From Streptomyces nojiriensis (GTDB lineage: Bacteria; Actinomycetota; Actinomycetes; Streptomycetales; Streptomycetaceae), in contig NZ_CP071139.1 in assembly GCF_017639205.1 (NCBI RefSeq), forward strand, positions 3,674,001-3,738,000: a DNA stretch of 64,000 nucleotides. The letters run 5' to 3'. The notes beneath the pieces were generated by a model. The model saw only the letters and a program-made list of their open reading frames with translations, made no database searches and had not been told where the DNA came from. A program made the position numbers and the translations under genes. Of this stretch, positions 53,157-62,272 are shown in pieces (the stretch's first letter is position 1; the number at the start of each line of letters is the position of its first letter).

Positions 53157-53250
53157 TTCTCCCCCACCGTAGCAAAAGGGCGCGAAAAGGGCCGGTGACC
53201 TGGGCCACCAGCCCTTCAGCACTTCAGCACTTCAGCACTTGGTCAACGCC

Positions 53251-53592
53251 TCAGAGGTACAGCCCGGTGGAGTCCTCCGACCCCTCCAGCCGCTCCGCGG
53301 CCACGGCGTGCAGGTCCCGCTCGCGCATCAGCACGTACGTCGCACCGCGCACCTCGACCTCGGCACGGTCCTCGGGGTCGTACAGCACCCGGTCACCGGG
53401 CTCGACCGTCCGGACGTTCTGCCCGACCGCGACCACCTCGGCCCAGGCCAGCCGCTTGCCCACCGCGGCCGTCGCGGGAATCAGGATGCCGCCGCCCGAG
53501 CGCCGCTCGCCCTCGGGCAGATCGGACTTCACGAGCACGCGGTCGTGCAGCATGCGAATGGGCAGCTTGTCGTGGGTGGTGTTCTCGCTCAC
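53251..53592 (-). CDS. GroES-like co-chaperonin-domain protein
   Basis: A 113-aa protein with a Cpn10 fold: LHDRVLVKSDLPEGERRSGGGILIP, AEVVAVGQN, EPGDRVLYDPEDRAEVEVRG and YVLMRERDLHAV. Compared with classical GroES it lacks the usual mobile-loop sequence (here RRSGGGI is short) and has C-terminal extra residues SEDSTGLYL. No groEL is adjacent. It may be an auxiliary chaperonin partner; a non-chaperone role is possible. Upstream (53213-53240) lies a CTTCAGCA triplicate repeat in the gap to gdx. Confidence 0.85.
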   Translation of the reverse strand: MSENTTHDKLPIRMLHDRVLVKSDLPEGERRSGGGILIPATAAVGKRLAWAEVVAVGQNVRTVEPGDRVLYDPEDRAEVEVRGATYVLMRERDLHAVAAERLEGSEDSTGLYL

Positions 53593-53635
53593 GCCCCGAA
53601 CCTACCTGCCCGCGCCCGTCCCGTACCCCTCAGGG

Positions 53636-54001
53636 TCATCCGCTCTTGCGGCGCGCCGACACCACGAGCAGCCCGACCAGGCTCACGGCGACCAGCGCGA
53701 CGGGCACGATCCGGTCGACGCGCGGAGCCCCGTCGTCGTGGCGCAGGCCGTCGCGCACATCCGTCACGAACCGGTTCACCGCGGCGAAGGCCCGCCCGGC
53801 GGTCTGGTCGACGGACGAGGCGACCCGTGCCTTCGCGTCCCCGATGATCGTCTTCGGGTGCATGCGCACACCGATCTCGTCGAGCGTCTCGGCGAGCTGC
53901 TCACGGCGGCGGACGATGTCCGCCTCGATCTGTGCGGGGGTCCTGGCTTCCGGCACCGCGCTGCCTCCGTCGTCGTGGTCGTGTGGGGCGTAGTCCGCCA
54001 T
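53636..54001 (-). CDS. DUF3618 membrane protein
   Basis: A 121-aa protein with the DUF3618 motif ARTPAQIEADIVRRREQLAETLDEIGVR (about 18-46) and one C-terminal helix (about 98-116) ending RRKSG, so tail-anchored. The family is widespread in actinobacteria; function is undefined. Neighbours and orientation fit a conserved core-gene order with GroES-like protein and bcp. Confidence 0.9.
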   Translation of the reverse strand: MADYAPHDHDDGGSAVPEARTPAQIEADIVRRREQLAETLDEIGVRMHPKTIIGDAKARVASSVDQTAGRAFAAVNRFVTDVRDGLRHDDGAPRVDRIVPVALVAVSLVGLLVVSARRKSG

Positions 54002-54060
54002 GAACAGTCTGTCAGCTTAGTCTCATGGCATACCGATCCCCTCCCGAGGAGAGTGTCACG

Positions 54061-54528
54061 ATGAGCGAGCGACTCCAGCCGGGCGACACCGCCCCCGCCT
54101 TCACCCTGCCCGATGCGGACGGCAACGAGGTCTCGCTCGCCGACCACAAGGGCCGCAAGGTGATCGTCTACTTCTACCCGTCCGCGCTGACCCCGGGCTG
54201 CACGAAGCAGGCCTGCGACTTCACGGACAACCTGGCCTTCCTGACGGGACACGGCTACGACGTCATCGGCGTGTCCCCGGACAAGCCGGAGAAGCTTGCG
54301 AAGTTCCGCGAGAAGGAGGACCTGAAGGTCACCCTGGTCAGCGACCCGGAGAAGGAGACGCTGACGGCGTACGGCGCGTACGGCGAGAAGAAGCTGTACG
54401 GCAAGACGGTGACCGGGGTCATCCGCTCCACGGTGGTCGTCGACGAGGCGGGCAAGGTGGAGCACGCCTTCTACAACGTCAAGGCCACGGGCCACGTAGC
54501 CAAGATCATCAAAGACCTGGGCCTCTGA
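54061..54528 (+). CDS. bcp: Thioredoxin-dependent thiol peroxidase (bacterioferritin comigratory protein)
   Basis: A 155-aa peroxiredoxin Q that reduces H2O2 and organic peroxides with thioredoxin. The peroxidatic Cys47 and resolving Cys52 lie in SALTPGCTKQACDF; VIGVSPDKPEKLAKF and STVVVDEAGKV complete the fold. ATG 54061 follows GAGGAGAGTGTCACG. It is divergent from DUF3618. Confidence 0.96.
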   Translation: MSERLQPGDTAPAFTLPDADGNEVSLADHKGRKVIVYFYPSALTPGCTKQACDFTDNLAFLTGHGYDVIGVSPDKPEKLAKFREKEDLKVTLVSDPEKETLTAYGAYGEKKLYGKTVTGVIRSTVVVDEAGKVEHAFYNVKATGHVAKIIKDLGL

Positions 54529-54549
54529 CCCCCGCCCTCCCTCCGCAAA

Positions 54550-54582
54550 CGGCCCGCGCCACCCGGCGCGGGCCGCTCCGTT
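54550..54582 (+). terminator. Terminator after bcp
   Basis: CGGCCCGCGCC, loop ACCC, GGCGCGGGCCG, then CTCCGTTTAT. Confidence 0.88.
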
Positions 54583-54661
54583 TATCGGACGTAACTCCCC
54601 GCAATCTGGTCCGTTAATCCGTACGAGGCCACGAACGCGCGGCCGGAACGGAGGGGCCGGG

Positions 54662-55306
54662 GTGCCGATCAGCCCGTACACGCAGGAACGCCTCGCGGAG
54701 GCGGCGCGCACGTCGCGCACGCTGTCGGAGGCGCTGGAGAAGCTGGGGGTCGATCCGAAGAGCGGCTCGCGGCGCTATCTGCACGACCGCATGCGGAGGC
54801 TGGGCGTGGACACGTCCCACTTCGAGCGAGCGGAAGCCGTCAAGTGGACGAGGGAGATCCTGGCCGCGGCTGTCGCCGATTCGACGAACATGTGCCAGGT
54901 TCTGCGACACCTCGGCCTTGAGGTCGTGGGTGGCCACCACACGCACATCAGCCGGCGGGTCAAGGCATTCGGCATAGACACCTCCCACTTCGAACTGCCC
55001 TCTCCTGCCGGACGTCCCAAGACCCGGCGCAGCCCGGAGAGCCTTCTGGTCAAGCAGCACGGACCCGACGCCCGGCGCATGCAGAGCGAGCATCTGAAAC
55101 GGGCGTTGGCCGCGCTGGGCGTGTCCGAGCTGTGCCAGATGTGCGGCACACCGCCGACCTGGCGGGGCCACCCGCTACCGCTGGAAGTGGACCACGTGGA
55201 CGGGGACTGGCGGAACAACCTGCCCGAGAACCTACGGTTGCTCTGCCCCAACTGCCACTCGACCACCGACACATACCGTGGCCGAGCGAAGGGACGCCGT
55301 CGATGA
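54662..55306 (+). CDS. HNH endonuclease-like protein, first of a pair
   Basis: A 214-aa protein. Two N-terminal helical modules (about 1-52 and 60-118) each end in xDTSHFE, a small DNA-binding-like repeat. The C-terminal HNH/zinc part has CQMCGTPPTW, LEVDHVDGDWRNN and LLCPNCHS, with all four Cys and the catalytic His present. GTG 54662 follows GGAGGGGCCGGG. It overlaps the next gene by 4 nt (ATGA). HNH proteins of this size are often free-standing or mobile; function unknown. Confidence 0.85.
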   Translation: MPISPYTQERLAEAARTSRTLSEALEKLGVDPKSGSRRYLHDRMRRLGVDTSHFERAEAVKWTREILAAAVADSTNMCQVLRHLGLEVVGGHHTHISRRVKAFGIDTSHFELPSPAGRPKTRRSPESLLVKQHGPDARRMQSEHLKRALAALGVSELCQMCGTPPTWRGHPLPLEVDHVDGDWRNNLPENLRLLCPNCHSTTDTYRGRAKGRRR

Positions 55307-55821
55307 GCACCGGAGAAGAACGCCACGCGCGCGAACGCCGGGACCACGGGCGCCGCGTCACCCCGGACCGGGAGGCGCTGCATGAGGCGGTCACGTCGTC
55401 GCATTCGCTGGCGGAGGTCCTCCGGCGCCTGGGCCACCGGTCCGGAGCCCACCGCGAGGCGCTGAAGCAGCGGATCGCCGAGGAGGGCCTCTCCACTTCC
55501 CACTTTCTCGGGCAAGCACATCGGCGTGGCAAGCCGGGGACCGTACCGATGAAGCCCGCGTCGGACATCCTGGTCAAGCATGACGGCAGGCGACGAACAC
55601 GCACATACCTGCTGCGGCGAGCGCTTCGCGAGGTCGGGGTTCCGGAGCTCTGCGGCATGTGCGGAACGCCGCCCGAGTGGGGCGGGCGGCCCATGACCTT
55701 GGAGATCGACCACGTGAACGGCGACTGGAGCGACGACCGTCAGGAGAATCTGCGGCTGCTGTGCCCCAACTGCCACGCGATCACCAACACCTGGTGCCGG
55801 GGAGGCCTGCGCAGCCACTGA
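55303..55821 (+). CDS. HNH endonuclease-like protein, second of a pair
   Basis: A 172-aa paralogue of the preceding gene. It has only one N-terminal module (HSLAEVLRRLGHRSGAHREALK, ending LSTSHFLG) and the same C-terminal part: CGMCGTPPEWGG, LEIDHVNGDWSDD, LLCPNCHA. ATG 55303 overlaps the previous stop, so the two are made together. The paralogous pair ends 48 nt before the tRNA gene, at a position where integration often occurs. Confidence 0.85.
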   Translation: MSTGEERHARERRDHGRRVTPDREALHEAVTSSHSLAEVLRRLGHRSGAHREALKQRIAEEGLSTSHFLGQAHRRGKPGTVPMKPASDILVKHDGRRRTRTYLLRRALREVGVPELCGMCGTPPEWGGRPMTLEIDHVNGDWSDDRQENLRLLCPNCHAITNTWCRGGLRSH

Positions 55822-55868
55822 ATCCGCTCCCGTGCACGGCGTGACGCGCAGTAGAGTGTCTCTGGCGC

Positions 55869-55941
55869 GCGCCCGTACGCCAACGGCTGAGCGGTGGTCT
55901 TTAGGTGGCCATGTATGTCGGTTCGAATCCGACCGGGCGTA
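55869..55941 (+). tRNA. 73-nt tRNA with apparent UAG (Leu) anticodon but class I architecture
   Basis: Acceptor GCGCCCG/CGGGCGT (G1-U72 wobble), T8 A9, D-stem CGC/GCG with loop holding AA and GG, anticodon stem TGGTC/GGCCA around the loop TTTAGGT (anticodon TAG, G37), 5-nt variable region TGTAT, T-arm GTCGG-TTCGAAT-CCGAC, then A. Geometry is canonical (19 nt between acceptor and anticodon stem). The anticodon would read CUA (Leu), yet bacterial tRNA-Leu has a long variable arm, absent here. Amino-acid identity therefore uncertain. Confidence 0.75.
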
Positions 55942-55952
55942 CCCAGTACAAC

Positions 55953-55989
55953 GAGGCCTGGCCTCCCGGGACTCGGGAGGCCAGGCCTC
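55953..55989. terminator. Bidirectional terminator between the tRNA and rdgB
   Basis: GAGGCCTGGCCTCCCG, loop GGACT, CGGGAGGCCAGGCCTC: 16-bp perfect stem. Confidence 0.9.
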
Positions 55990-55995
55990 GCCGCG

Positions 55996-56610
55996 TCAGC
56001 CCAGGAGGGCGCGGACGAAGGGGACCAGGGCGCGGAAGGCCTGGCCGCGGTGGGAGATGGCGTTCTTCTCCGCCGGGGTCAGTTCCGCGCACGTGCGGGT
56101 GTCGCCCTGCGGCTGGAGGATCGGGTCGTAGCCGAAGCCGCCCGTGCCGGACGGGGTGTGGCGGAGGGTGCCGAGGAGGCGGCCCTCGACGACGCGTTCC
56201 GTGCCGTCCGGGAGCGCCAGGGCCGCCGCGCACGCGAAGTGGGCCCCGCGGTTCTCGTCCGCGATGTCGCCGAGCTGGGCCAGCAGCAGGTCCAGGTTGG
56301 CCTTGTCGTCGCCGTGGGTGCCGGCCCAGCGCGCCGAGAAGATGCCGGGGGCGCCGTGCAGGACGTCCACGCAGAGGCCGGAGTCGTCGGCGACCGCCGG
56401 GAGGCCGGTGGCGCGGGCCAGGGCGTGGGCCTTGAGGAGGGCGTTCTCGGCGAAGGTGACGCCGGTTTCCTTGACGTCCGGGATCTCGGGGTACGCGTCC
56501 GCGCCGACCAGCTCGTGCGGCAGGCCGGCGTCGGACAGGATCGCGCGGAGTTCGGAGACTTTGCCCGCGTTGCGGGTGGCCAGGATCAGGCGGCTGGGCG
56601 TCGAGGTCAT
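55996..56610 (-). CDS. rdgB: XTP/dITP diphosphatase (HAM1/RdgB)
   Basis: A 204-aa house-cleaning nucleotidase that hydrolyses ITP, dITP and XTP to monophosphates. Motifs: LILATRNAGKVSEL at the start (substrate grip), VADDSGLCVDVL, GFGYDPIL and AISHRGQAFRAL. Length normal. Transcribed leftwards with the lipoprotein gene 16 nt upstream and rph beyond, as in many actinobacteria. Confidence 0.96.
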   Translation of the reverse strand: MTSTPSRLILATRNAGKVSELRAILSDAGLPHELVGADAYPEIPDVKETGVTFAENALLKAHALARATGLPAVADDSGLCVDVLHGAPGIFSARWAGTHGDDKANLDLLLAQLGDIADENRGAHFACAAALALPDGTERVVEGRLLGTLRHTPSGTGGFGYDPILQPQGDTRTCAELTPAEKNAISHRGQAFRALVPFVRALLG

Positions 56611-56626
56611 GCCTCCATTATCCGGG

Positions 56627-57007
56627 TCAGCCCGGGGTGCAGACCTTGGAGATCTCGCCGGCCGCGTCCGCCACCGGCTGGATGTCCGGGACGCTGTTGC
56701 CGCTCTCGATCGAGGTGCGGACGTTCTTGACGGCGGTGTTCATCGAGTCGATGGCCTTGCCCAGGTCGGCGTTGTCCGTCTGGTCGCCGATCTTCTTCAG
56801 GTTCGCCTCGATCTGGTTGAGCGCGTTCTGGGCGTCCTGGGGGCTGTTGCCCGCCTGGGAGACGGCCTGCTGGAGGTCGTTCGCGCCGTCCGTGATGGCC
56901 ACGGCCGTGTTCGCGCAGTCCATCGCCGTGGAGATCGCGTCGCAGGCGGACAGGGCCGGGACGGTGAGTACGGCGGCCACGGCTACGGCCGCTATGCGGA
57001 GCTTCAT
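56627..57007 (-). CDS. Putative secreted lipoprotein, unknown function
   Basis: A 126-aa lipoprotein: signal with lipobox LSAC (Cys22), then an all-helical chain with heptad-like character (VAITDGANDLQQAVSQAG, LNQIEANLKKIGDQ) and a terminal Cys (KVCTPG). It lies between rph and rdgB, which are often adjacent; I know no function for this family. Co-transcription with the two is likely. Confidence 0.75.
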   Translation of the reverse strand: MKLRIAAVAVAAVLTVPALSACDAISTAMDCANTAVAITDGANDLQQAVSQAGNSPQDAQNALNQIEANLKKIGDQTDNADLGKAIDSMNTAVKNVRTSIESGNSVPDIQPVADAAGEISKVCTPG

Positions 57008-57112
57008 GCGGTTCTCCCCCTGAGGGCTTGGACGCTACGAGGACGGGCGCACGGCTTCGAGACCGTGCGCCCGTATCTTCCTGGACGCCGGGCCGGGCCC
57101 GGCGGTTGCCGC

Positions 57113-57838
<726 letters not shown>

Positions 57839-57886
57839 GGCTCCGAGCCTAGTCGGTGCCGACCTGGGCCCGTGCCGCTGTGCGAA

Positions 57887-57916
57887 GACCCCGTCCGGGG
57901 CTTCCGGGACGGGGTC
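57887..57916. terminator. Hairpin between nagF and rph
   Basis: GACCCCGTCC, GC loop, GGGACGGGGTC; terminates the leftward nagF transcript 28 nt after its stop. Confidence 0.75.
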
Positions 57917-57943
57917 CGCTGGGACCTGGCTAGGAGGTCCGGA

Positions 57944-58177
57944 TCACATCATGTCTTCGATGTCGGCGGCGATCGGGTCGGCGTCGGTGCCGATGACGAC
58001 CTGGATCGCGGTGCCCATCTTGACGACGCCGTGGGCGCCGGCGGCCTTGAGTGCGGCTTCGTCGACGAGGTCCGGGTTGATGACCTCGGTGCGCAGGCGG
58101 GTGATGCAGCCCTCGACCTCTTCGATGTTCTCGATGCCGCCGAGCCCGGCGACGATCTTCTCAGCCTTGGTGGCCAT
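57944..58177 (-). CDS. nagF: GlcNAc PTS enzyme IIB component
   Basis: A 77-aa free-standing IIB domain. The phospho-accepting Cys24 lies in EVEGCITRLRTEV. It receives phosphate from EIIA-Crr and passes it to the sugar bound to IIC. In S. coelicolor NagF works with NagE2. Transcribed away from nagE1; the DasR box at 58340-58355 lies 163 nt upstream. Confidence 0.95.
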   Translation of the reverse strand: MATKAEKIVAGLGGIENIEEVEGCITRLRTEVINPDLVDEAALKAAGAHGVVKMGTAIQVVIGTDADPIAADIEDMM

Positions 58178-58339
58178 GTGTTTCTCCCTGAGTGTTTCGA
58201 AGAACGAGTCTCGGCGGCCAGTACGTGGCTACCCACCTGCACGGTCCGCTTTGTCACGGTAACGCACGGTTGGCCCATCTATGCAGGCACGTGACCGGCC
58301 TCTGCCGAATGATGACGATCAGCAGCAACCTGCCCCACA

Positions 58340-58355
58340 ACTGGTCTACACCAGT
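58340..58355. promoter_or_regulatory. DasR (dre) site between nagF and nagE1
   Basis: ACTGGTCTACACCAGT, arms ACTGGT/ACCAGT; 51 nt before nagE1 start and 163 nt before nagF. Matches the dre consensus of GlcNAc-responsive DasR. Confidence 0.9.
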
Positions 58356-58405
58356 GTGCCGTAAGTGTTGCGGCAGCCAAAACGGGCCGGTCAGGGAGGA
58401 CGCCG

Positions 58406-59707
58406 ATGAGCGTGAGCAGCTCCGAAGCAGCGCCACAGCCGAACTGGCGGAACAACCTGTTCCAAGGGCTGCAGAAGATGGGGCGCAGCCTTCAGCTCCC
58501 GATCGCCGTCCTGCCCGCGGCGGGCATCCTGCTGCGGCTCGGGCAGCCGGACGTCTTCGGCTCGGACGGCCTGCAGTGGACGGACGTCGCCAAGGTGATG
58601 GCGGGCGCGGGCGGGGCGCTGCTCGATCCCGATCTCGGCCTGCCGCTCCTCTTCTGCATCGGCGTCGCCATCGGCATGGCGAAGAAGGCGGACGGTTCGA
58701 CCGCCCTCGCGGCCACGGCGGGGTTCCTCGTCTACCGGGGGGTGCTGCACGCGTTCCAGAAGGCCTGCCCGGCGGGGACCAAGGACATCGGGGGCGGCTG
58801 CCTGGGGCCGAACGACACCTTCGTGGCGTACACGTACCAGAACCCCGGGGTCTTCGGCGGCATCATCATGGGGCTGCTGGCGGCCTATTTCTGGCAGCGG
58901 TACCACCGGGTGAAGCTGGTGGACTGGCTCGGCTTCTTCAACGGCCGGCGGCTGGTCCCGATCGTCATGTCCTTCGTCGCGATCGCCTTCGCCGCGCTCT
59001 GCCTGTGGGTCTGGCCGCCGGTCGGTGACGCGCTGGAGAGCTTCTCCGACTGGCTGCGCGGGCTCGGTGCGTGGGGCGGTGGCATCTTCGGCGTCGCGAA
59101 CCGCGCGTTGCTGGTGATCGGCCTGCACCAGTTCCTGAACGTGCCGGTGTGGTTCCAGTTCGGGTCGTACACGGCGCCGGACGGGAAGACGTACCACGGT
59201 GACATCAACATGTTCCTGCACGGCGACCCGACCGCGGGGCTGTTCCTGACGGGCTTCTTCCCGATCATGATGTTCGCGCTGCCGGCGGCGGCGCTGGCGA
59301 TCACGCACTGCGCGAAGCCGCAGCGGCGCAAGGAGGTCGGCGGTCTGATGCTGTCGGTGGCGCTGACCTCGTTCGTCACCGGGATCACCGAGCCGCTGGA
59401 GTACTCCTTCCTCTTCGTCGCGCCCGCGCTGTACGCGGTGCACGCGGTGCTGACGGGTGTGTCCATGGCGGTGTCGTGGGGGTTGGGCGTCAAGGACGGC
59501 TTCAGCTTCTCGGCGGGTCTGATCGACTACGTCATCAACTGGAACCTGGCGACGAAGCCCTGGCTGATCGTTCCGATCGGTCTGTGCTTCGCGCTCGTCT
59601 ACTACGTGGTGTTCCGCTTCGCGATCACGAAGTTCGACCTGGCGACGCCCGGCCGGGAGTCGGACGAGGAGATCGAGGCGATGCAGTCGGAGACCACCAA
59701 GGCCTGA
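58406..59707 (+). CDS. nagE1: PTS GlcNAc-type IIC permease, first copy
   Basis: A 433-aa membrane permease of the glucose/GlcNAc PTS family with about ten helices. LQKMGRSLQLPIAVLPAAGIL opens the domain, FNGRRLVPI and GFFPIMMFALPAAALAI lie inside, and ITEPLEYSFLF is the substrate-site loop. It has an insertion with KACPAGTKDIGGG (about 115-130) not present in its neighbour. The paralogue nagE2 lies 268 nt downstream. In S. coelicolor NagE2 is the main GlcNAc transporter and this copy is accessory; that split is carried over by synteny. Confidence 0.9.
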   Translation: MSVSSSEAAPQPNWRNNLFQGLQKMGRSLQLPIAVLPAAGILLRLGQPDVFGSDGLQWTDVAKVMAGAGGALLDPDLGLPLLFCIGVAIGMAKKADGSTALAATAGFLVYRGVLHAFQKACPAGTKDIGGGCLGPNDTFVAYTYQNPGVFGGIIMGLLAAYFWQRYHRVKLVDWLGFFNGRRLVPIVMSFVAIAFAALCLWVWPPVGDALESFSDWLRGLGAWGGGIFGVANRALLVIGLHQFLNVPVWFQFGSYTAPDGKTYHGDINMFLHGDPTAGLFLTGFFPIMMFALPAAALAITHCAKPQRRKEVGGLMLSVALTSFVTGITEPLEYSFLFVAPALYAVHAVLTGVSMAVSWGLGVKDGFSFSAGLIDYVINWNLATKPWLIVPIGLCFALVYYVVFRFAITKFDLATPGRESDEEIEAMQSETTKA

Positions 59708-59742
59708 GCCCGCTTCGCGGCAGGGTTACCGCACGGTCCGTC

Positions 59743-59774
59743 AAGGGCCTCCGGATCACGATCCGGAGGCCCTT
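59743..59774 (+). terminator. Terminator of nagE1
   Basis: AAGGGCCTCCGGATC, loop AC, GATCCGGAGGCCCTT; separates nagE1 from nagE2 transcription. Confidence 0.85.
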
Positions 59775-59849
59775 CGGCACGCCTCTCGGTATGTGATCCA
59801 GGCCACAGGAAATCGAAGGTTCCTTATCTAACCCTCACCGTGTTACAAC

Positions 59850-59878
59850 TGGTCTACACCATGAATTGGTGTAGACCA
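59850..59878. promoter_or_regulatory. Two inverted DasR (dre) sites upstream of nagE2
   Basis: TGGTCTACACCA, spacer TGAAT, TGGTGTAGACCA: a 29-bp perfect inverted repeat made of two dre half-elements, 98-126 nt before nagE2. Confidence 0.9.
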
Positions 59879-59975
59879 CGACCGCTTCCCCCGGCGGCGT
59901 GTCCCCCTTTCTGAGACGTCGCCGTCCCTCTTGGTTCCACCCCTTGGCGGCGCCTTGCTCCCCCCGGAGGAAGTT

Positions 59976-61250
59976 ATGAGTACGGCTACTGACGCCGCTG
60001 CGCCGCCCGCCAAGAAGCGGGGATCCGGCCTGTTCCAGGGTCTGCAGAAGGTCGGCCGCAGCCTCCAGCTGCCCATCGCCGTCCTGCCCGCCGCGGGCAT
60101 CCTGCTCCGGCTGGGCCAGCCCGACGTCTTCGGCGCGGACGGTCTCGGCTGGGGCAAGGTCGCCACGGTGTTCGCCACCGCCGGTGACGCCGTCTTCAGC
60201 AACCTGCCGCTCCTGTTCTGCATCGGTGTCGCCATCGGCTTCGCCAAGAAGGCGGACGGCTCCACGGCGCTCGCCGCCCTCGTCGGCTTCCTCGTCTACA
60301 AGAACGTGCTCACCGCGTTCCCGGTGCACGAGGCCATCATCAACACCACCGAGAACAAGGGTGTCGACATCCCGGCGGTGTACAACAACCCCGGTGTCCT
60401 CGGCGGCATCATCATGGGTCTGCTCGCCGCGGTCCTGTGGCAGCGCTACCACCGCACCAAGCTGGTGGACTGGCTCGGCTTCTTCAACGGCCGCCGGCTC
60501 GTCCCGATCATCATGGCCTTCGTCGGCGTCATCGTCGGGGTGTTCTTCGGCCTGGTGTGGCAGCCGATCGGCGAGGTCATCTCCAACTTCGGTGAGTGGA
60601 TGACCGGGCTGGGCGCCGCGGGCGCCGGCATCTTCGGTGTCATCAACCGCGCACTGATCCCGATCGGCATGCACCAGTTCGTCAACACCGTCGCCTGGTT
60701 CCAGATCGGTGACTTCACCAACGCCGCCGGCGAGGTCGTCCACGGTGACCTGAACCGCTTCTTCGCCGGTGACCCGGAGGCCGGTCTGTTCATGACGGGC
60801 TTCTTCCCGATCATGATGTTCGGCCTCCCGGCCGCCGCCCTGGCCATCGCCCACACCGCCCGCCCGGAGCGCCGCAAGGCCGTCACCGGCATGATGGTCT
60901 CGCTCGCCCTCACCTCGTTCGTCACGGGTGTCACCGAGCCCATCGAGTTCTCGTTCATGTTCATCGCGCCGGTGCTGTACGCGATCCACGCCGTCCTGAC
61001 CGCCCTCTCCATGGCGATCACCTGGGCGCTGGGGGTCCACGCGGGCTTCACCTTCTCCGCGGGTCTGATCGACCTCGGTCTCGGCTGGAGCAAGGCGACC
61101 AACCCATGGATGATCATTCCGGTGGGTCTGGTCTTCGGAGCGGTCTACTACTTCGGGTTCCGCTTCGCGATCACCAAGTTCAACCTCCCGACGCCGGGCC
61201 GCGAGTCCGACGAGGAGCTGGCCGAGATGGCCAAGGCGGACGCCAAGTAG
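59976..61250 (+). CDS. nagE2: PTS GlcNAc IIC permease
   Basis: A 424-aa IIC permease, about ten helices, with GLQKVGRSLQLPIAVLPAAGIL, GFFPIMMFGLPAAALAI and VTEPIEFSFMF. It imports N-acetylglucosamine using phosphate from NagF. ATG 59976 has GGAGG 4 nt upstream. Paired dre sites in its promoter show DasR control. The upstream ATG-like extension to 59931 is in the leader. Confidence 0.93.
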   Translation: MSTATDAAAPPAKKRGSGLFQGLQKVGRSLQLPIAVLPAAGILLRLGQPDVFGADGLGWGKVATVFATAGDAVFSNLPLLFCIGVAIGFAKKADGSTALAALVGFLVYKNVLTAFPVHEAIINTTENKGVDIPAVYNNPGVLGGIIMGLLAAVLWQRYHRTKLVDWLGFFNGRRLVPIIMAFVGVIVGVFFGLVWQPIGEVISNFGEWMTGLGAAGAGIFGVINRALIPIGMHQFVNTVAWFQIGDFTNAAGEVVHGDLNRFFAGDPEAGLFMTGFFPIMMFGLPAAALAIAHTARPERRKAVTGMMVSLALTSFVTGVTEPIEFSFMFIAPVLYAIHAVLTALSMAITWALGVHAGFTFSAGLIDLGLGWSKATNPWMIIPVGLVFGAVYYFGFRFAITKFNLPTPGRESDEELAEMAKADAK

Positions 61251-61266
61251 GCACCGCAGGAACGAA

Positions 61267-61305
61267 GGAGCCCCCGCTCTCCCGGAAGGGAGGGCGGGGG
61301 CTTCC
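61267..61305. terminator. Terminator between nagE2 and the MBL gene
   Basis: GGAGCCCCCGCTCTCCC, loop GGAA, GGGAGGGCGGGGGCTTCC. Confidence 0.88.
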
Positions 61306-61324
61306 GCGTTCGGGCCGCTCGGGG

Positions 61325-62077
61325 TCAGAGCTCGTAGACCGCGCCCGCGTGCGCCAGCTCGACCGGACCGTCGTAGACCGCGCGGGCGTCGGCGAGGTTC
61401 TGCTCGGGGTCGGTCCACGGCGGGATGTGGGTGAGGACGAGCCGGCCGACGCGGCCGCCCGCCGCGTACTCGCCCGCCTCGCGGCCGTTCAGGTGGAGGC
61501 CCGGGATGTCCTCCTTGCCGTGCGTGAAGGAGGACTCGCACAGGAACAGGTCGGTGCCGTCGGCGAGCAGGCCCAGCTCGGGGCAGGTGCCGGTGTCCCC
61601 GGAGTACGTGAGCGAGCGGCCGCCGTGCTCGATGCGGATGCCGTACGCCTCGACCGGGTGGGAGACCCGCTCGGTGCGGATCTGGAACGGGCCGATCTCG
61701 AAGGTCCCGGACTTCAGGGTGCGGAAGTCGAAGACCTCGCTCATCGAGCGCTCGTCGGGGACGTCGTCGTAGGCGGTGGTCAGGCGGCGCTCGGTGCCCT
61801 CGGGCCCGTAGACGGGGATCGTGCCGCAGCGGCCGCCCTCGTGCCGGTAGTAGCGGGCGACGAAGTACGCGCACATGTCGATGCAGTGGTCGGCGTGCAG
61901 GTGGCTCAGGAAGATCGCGTCGAGGTCGTAGAGGCCGATGTGGCGCTGCAGCTCGCCGAGGGCGCCGTTGCCCATGTCGAGGAGCAGCCGGAAGCCGTCG
62001 GCCTCGACGAGGTAGCTCGAACAGGCCGATTCCGCGGACGGGAACGACCCCGAGCAGCCGACGACGGTGAGCTTCAT
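61325..62077 (-). CDS. Metallo-beta-lactamase-fold hydrolase (RNase Z-like subgroup)
   Basis: A 250-aa cytosolic metalloprotein. The zinc motif FLSHLHADHCIDM (HxHxDH) and later THIPPW, SGDTGTCPEL and RVSHPVEAYG place it in the RNase Z/ElaC-like MBL subgroup of small hydrolases. Substrate could be a nucleotide or RNA; not assigned. ATG 62077. Its convergent partner nagE2 ends at 61250. Confidence 0.9.
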   Translation of the reverse strand: MKLTVVGCSGSFPSAESACSSYLVEADGFRLLLDMGNGALGELQRHIGLYDLDAIFLSHLHADHCIDMCAYFVARYYRHEGGRCGTIPVYGPEGTERRLTTAYDDVPDERSMSEVFDFRTLKSGTFEIGPFQIRTERVSHPVEAYGIRIEHGGRSLTYSGDTGTCPELGLLADGTDLFLCESSFTHGKEDIPGLHLNGREAGEYAAGGRVGRLVLTHIPPWTDPEQNLADARAVYDGPVELAHAGAVYEL

Positions 62078-62272
62078 GGAGCGTGAACCTCCGAGGACGG
62101 TCCGTGGACGGAATGCGGGCCGTGCGTGCGTCGAGCGTAAGGCGCGAAACGTCCGGTCGCTCCTCCGCGGCAGGCCGTTGTGGGGGGAATCACCTGCGCT
62201 GTCACCCGGGGGAGCGACGGTGTGTACGGGCGTTGCCATGCCGGGGCGTTCCCGCGCGGCTACGGTCGAAGC

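Noticed and set aside
55860..55945. bldA (tRNA-Leu UAA)
   Set aside because: The anticodon is TAG, there is no long variable arm, and the sequence differs from bldA.
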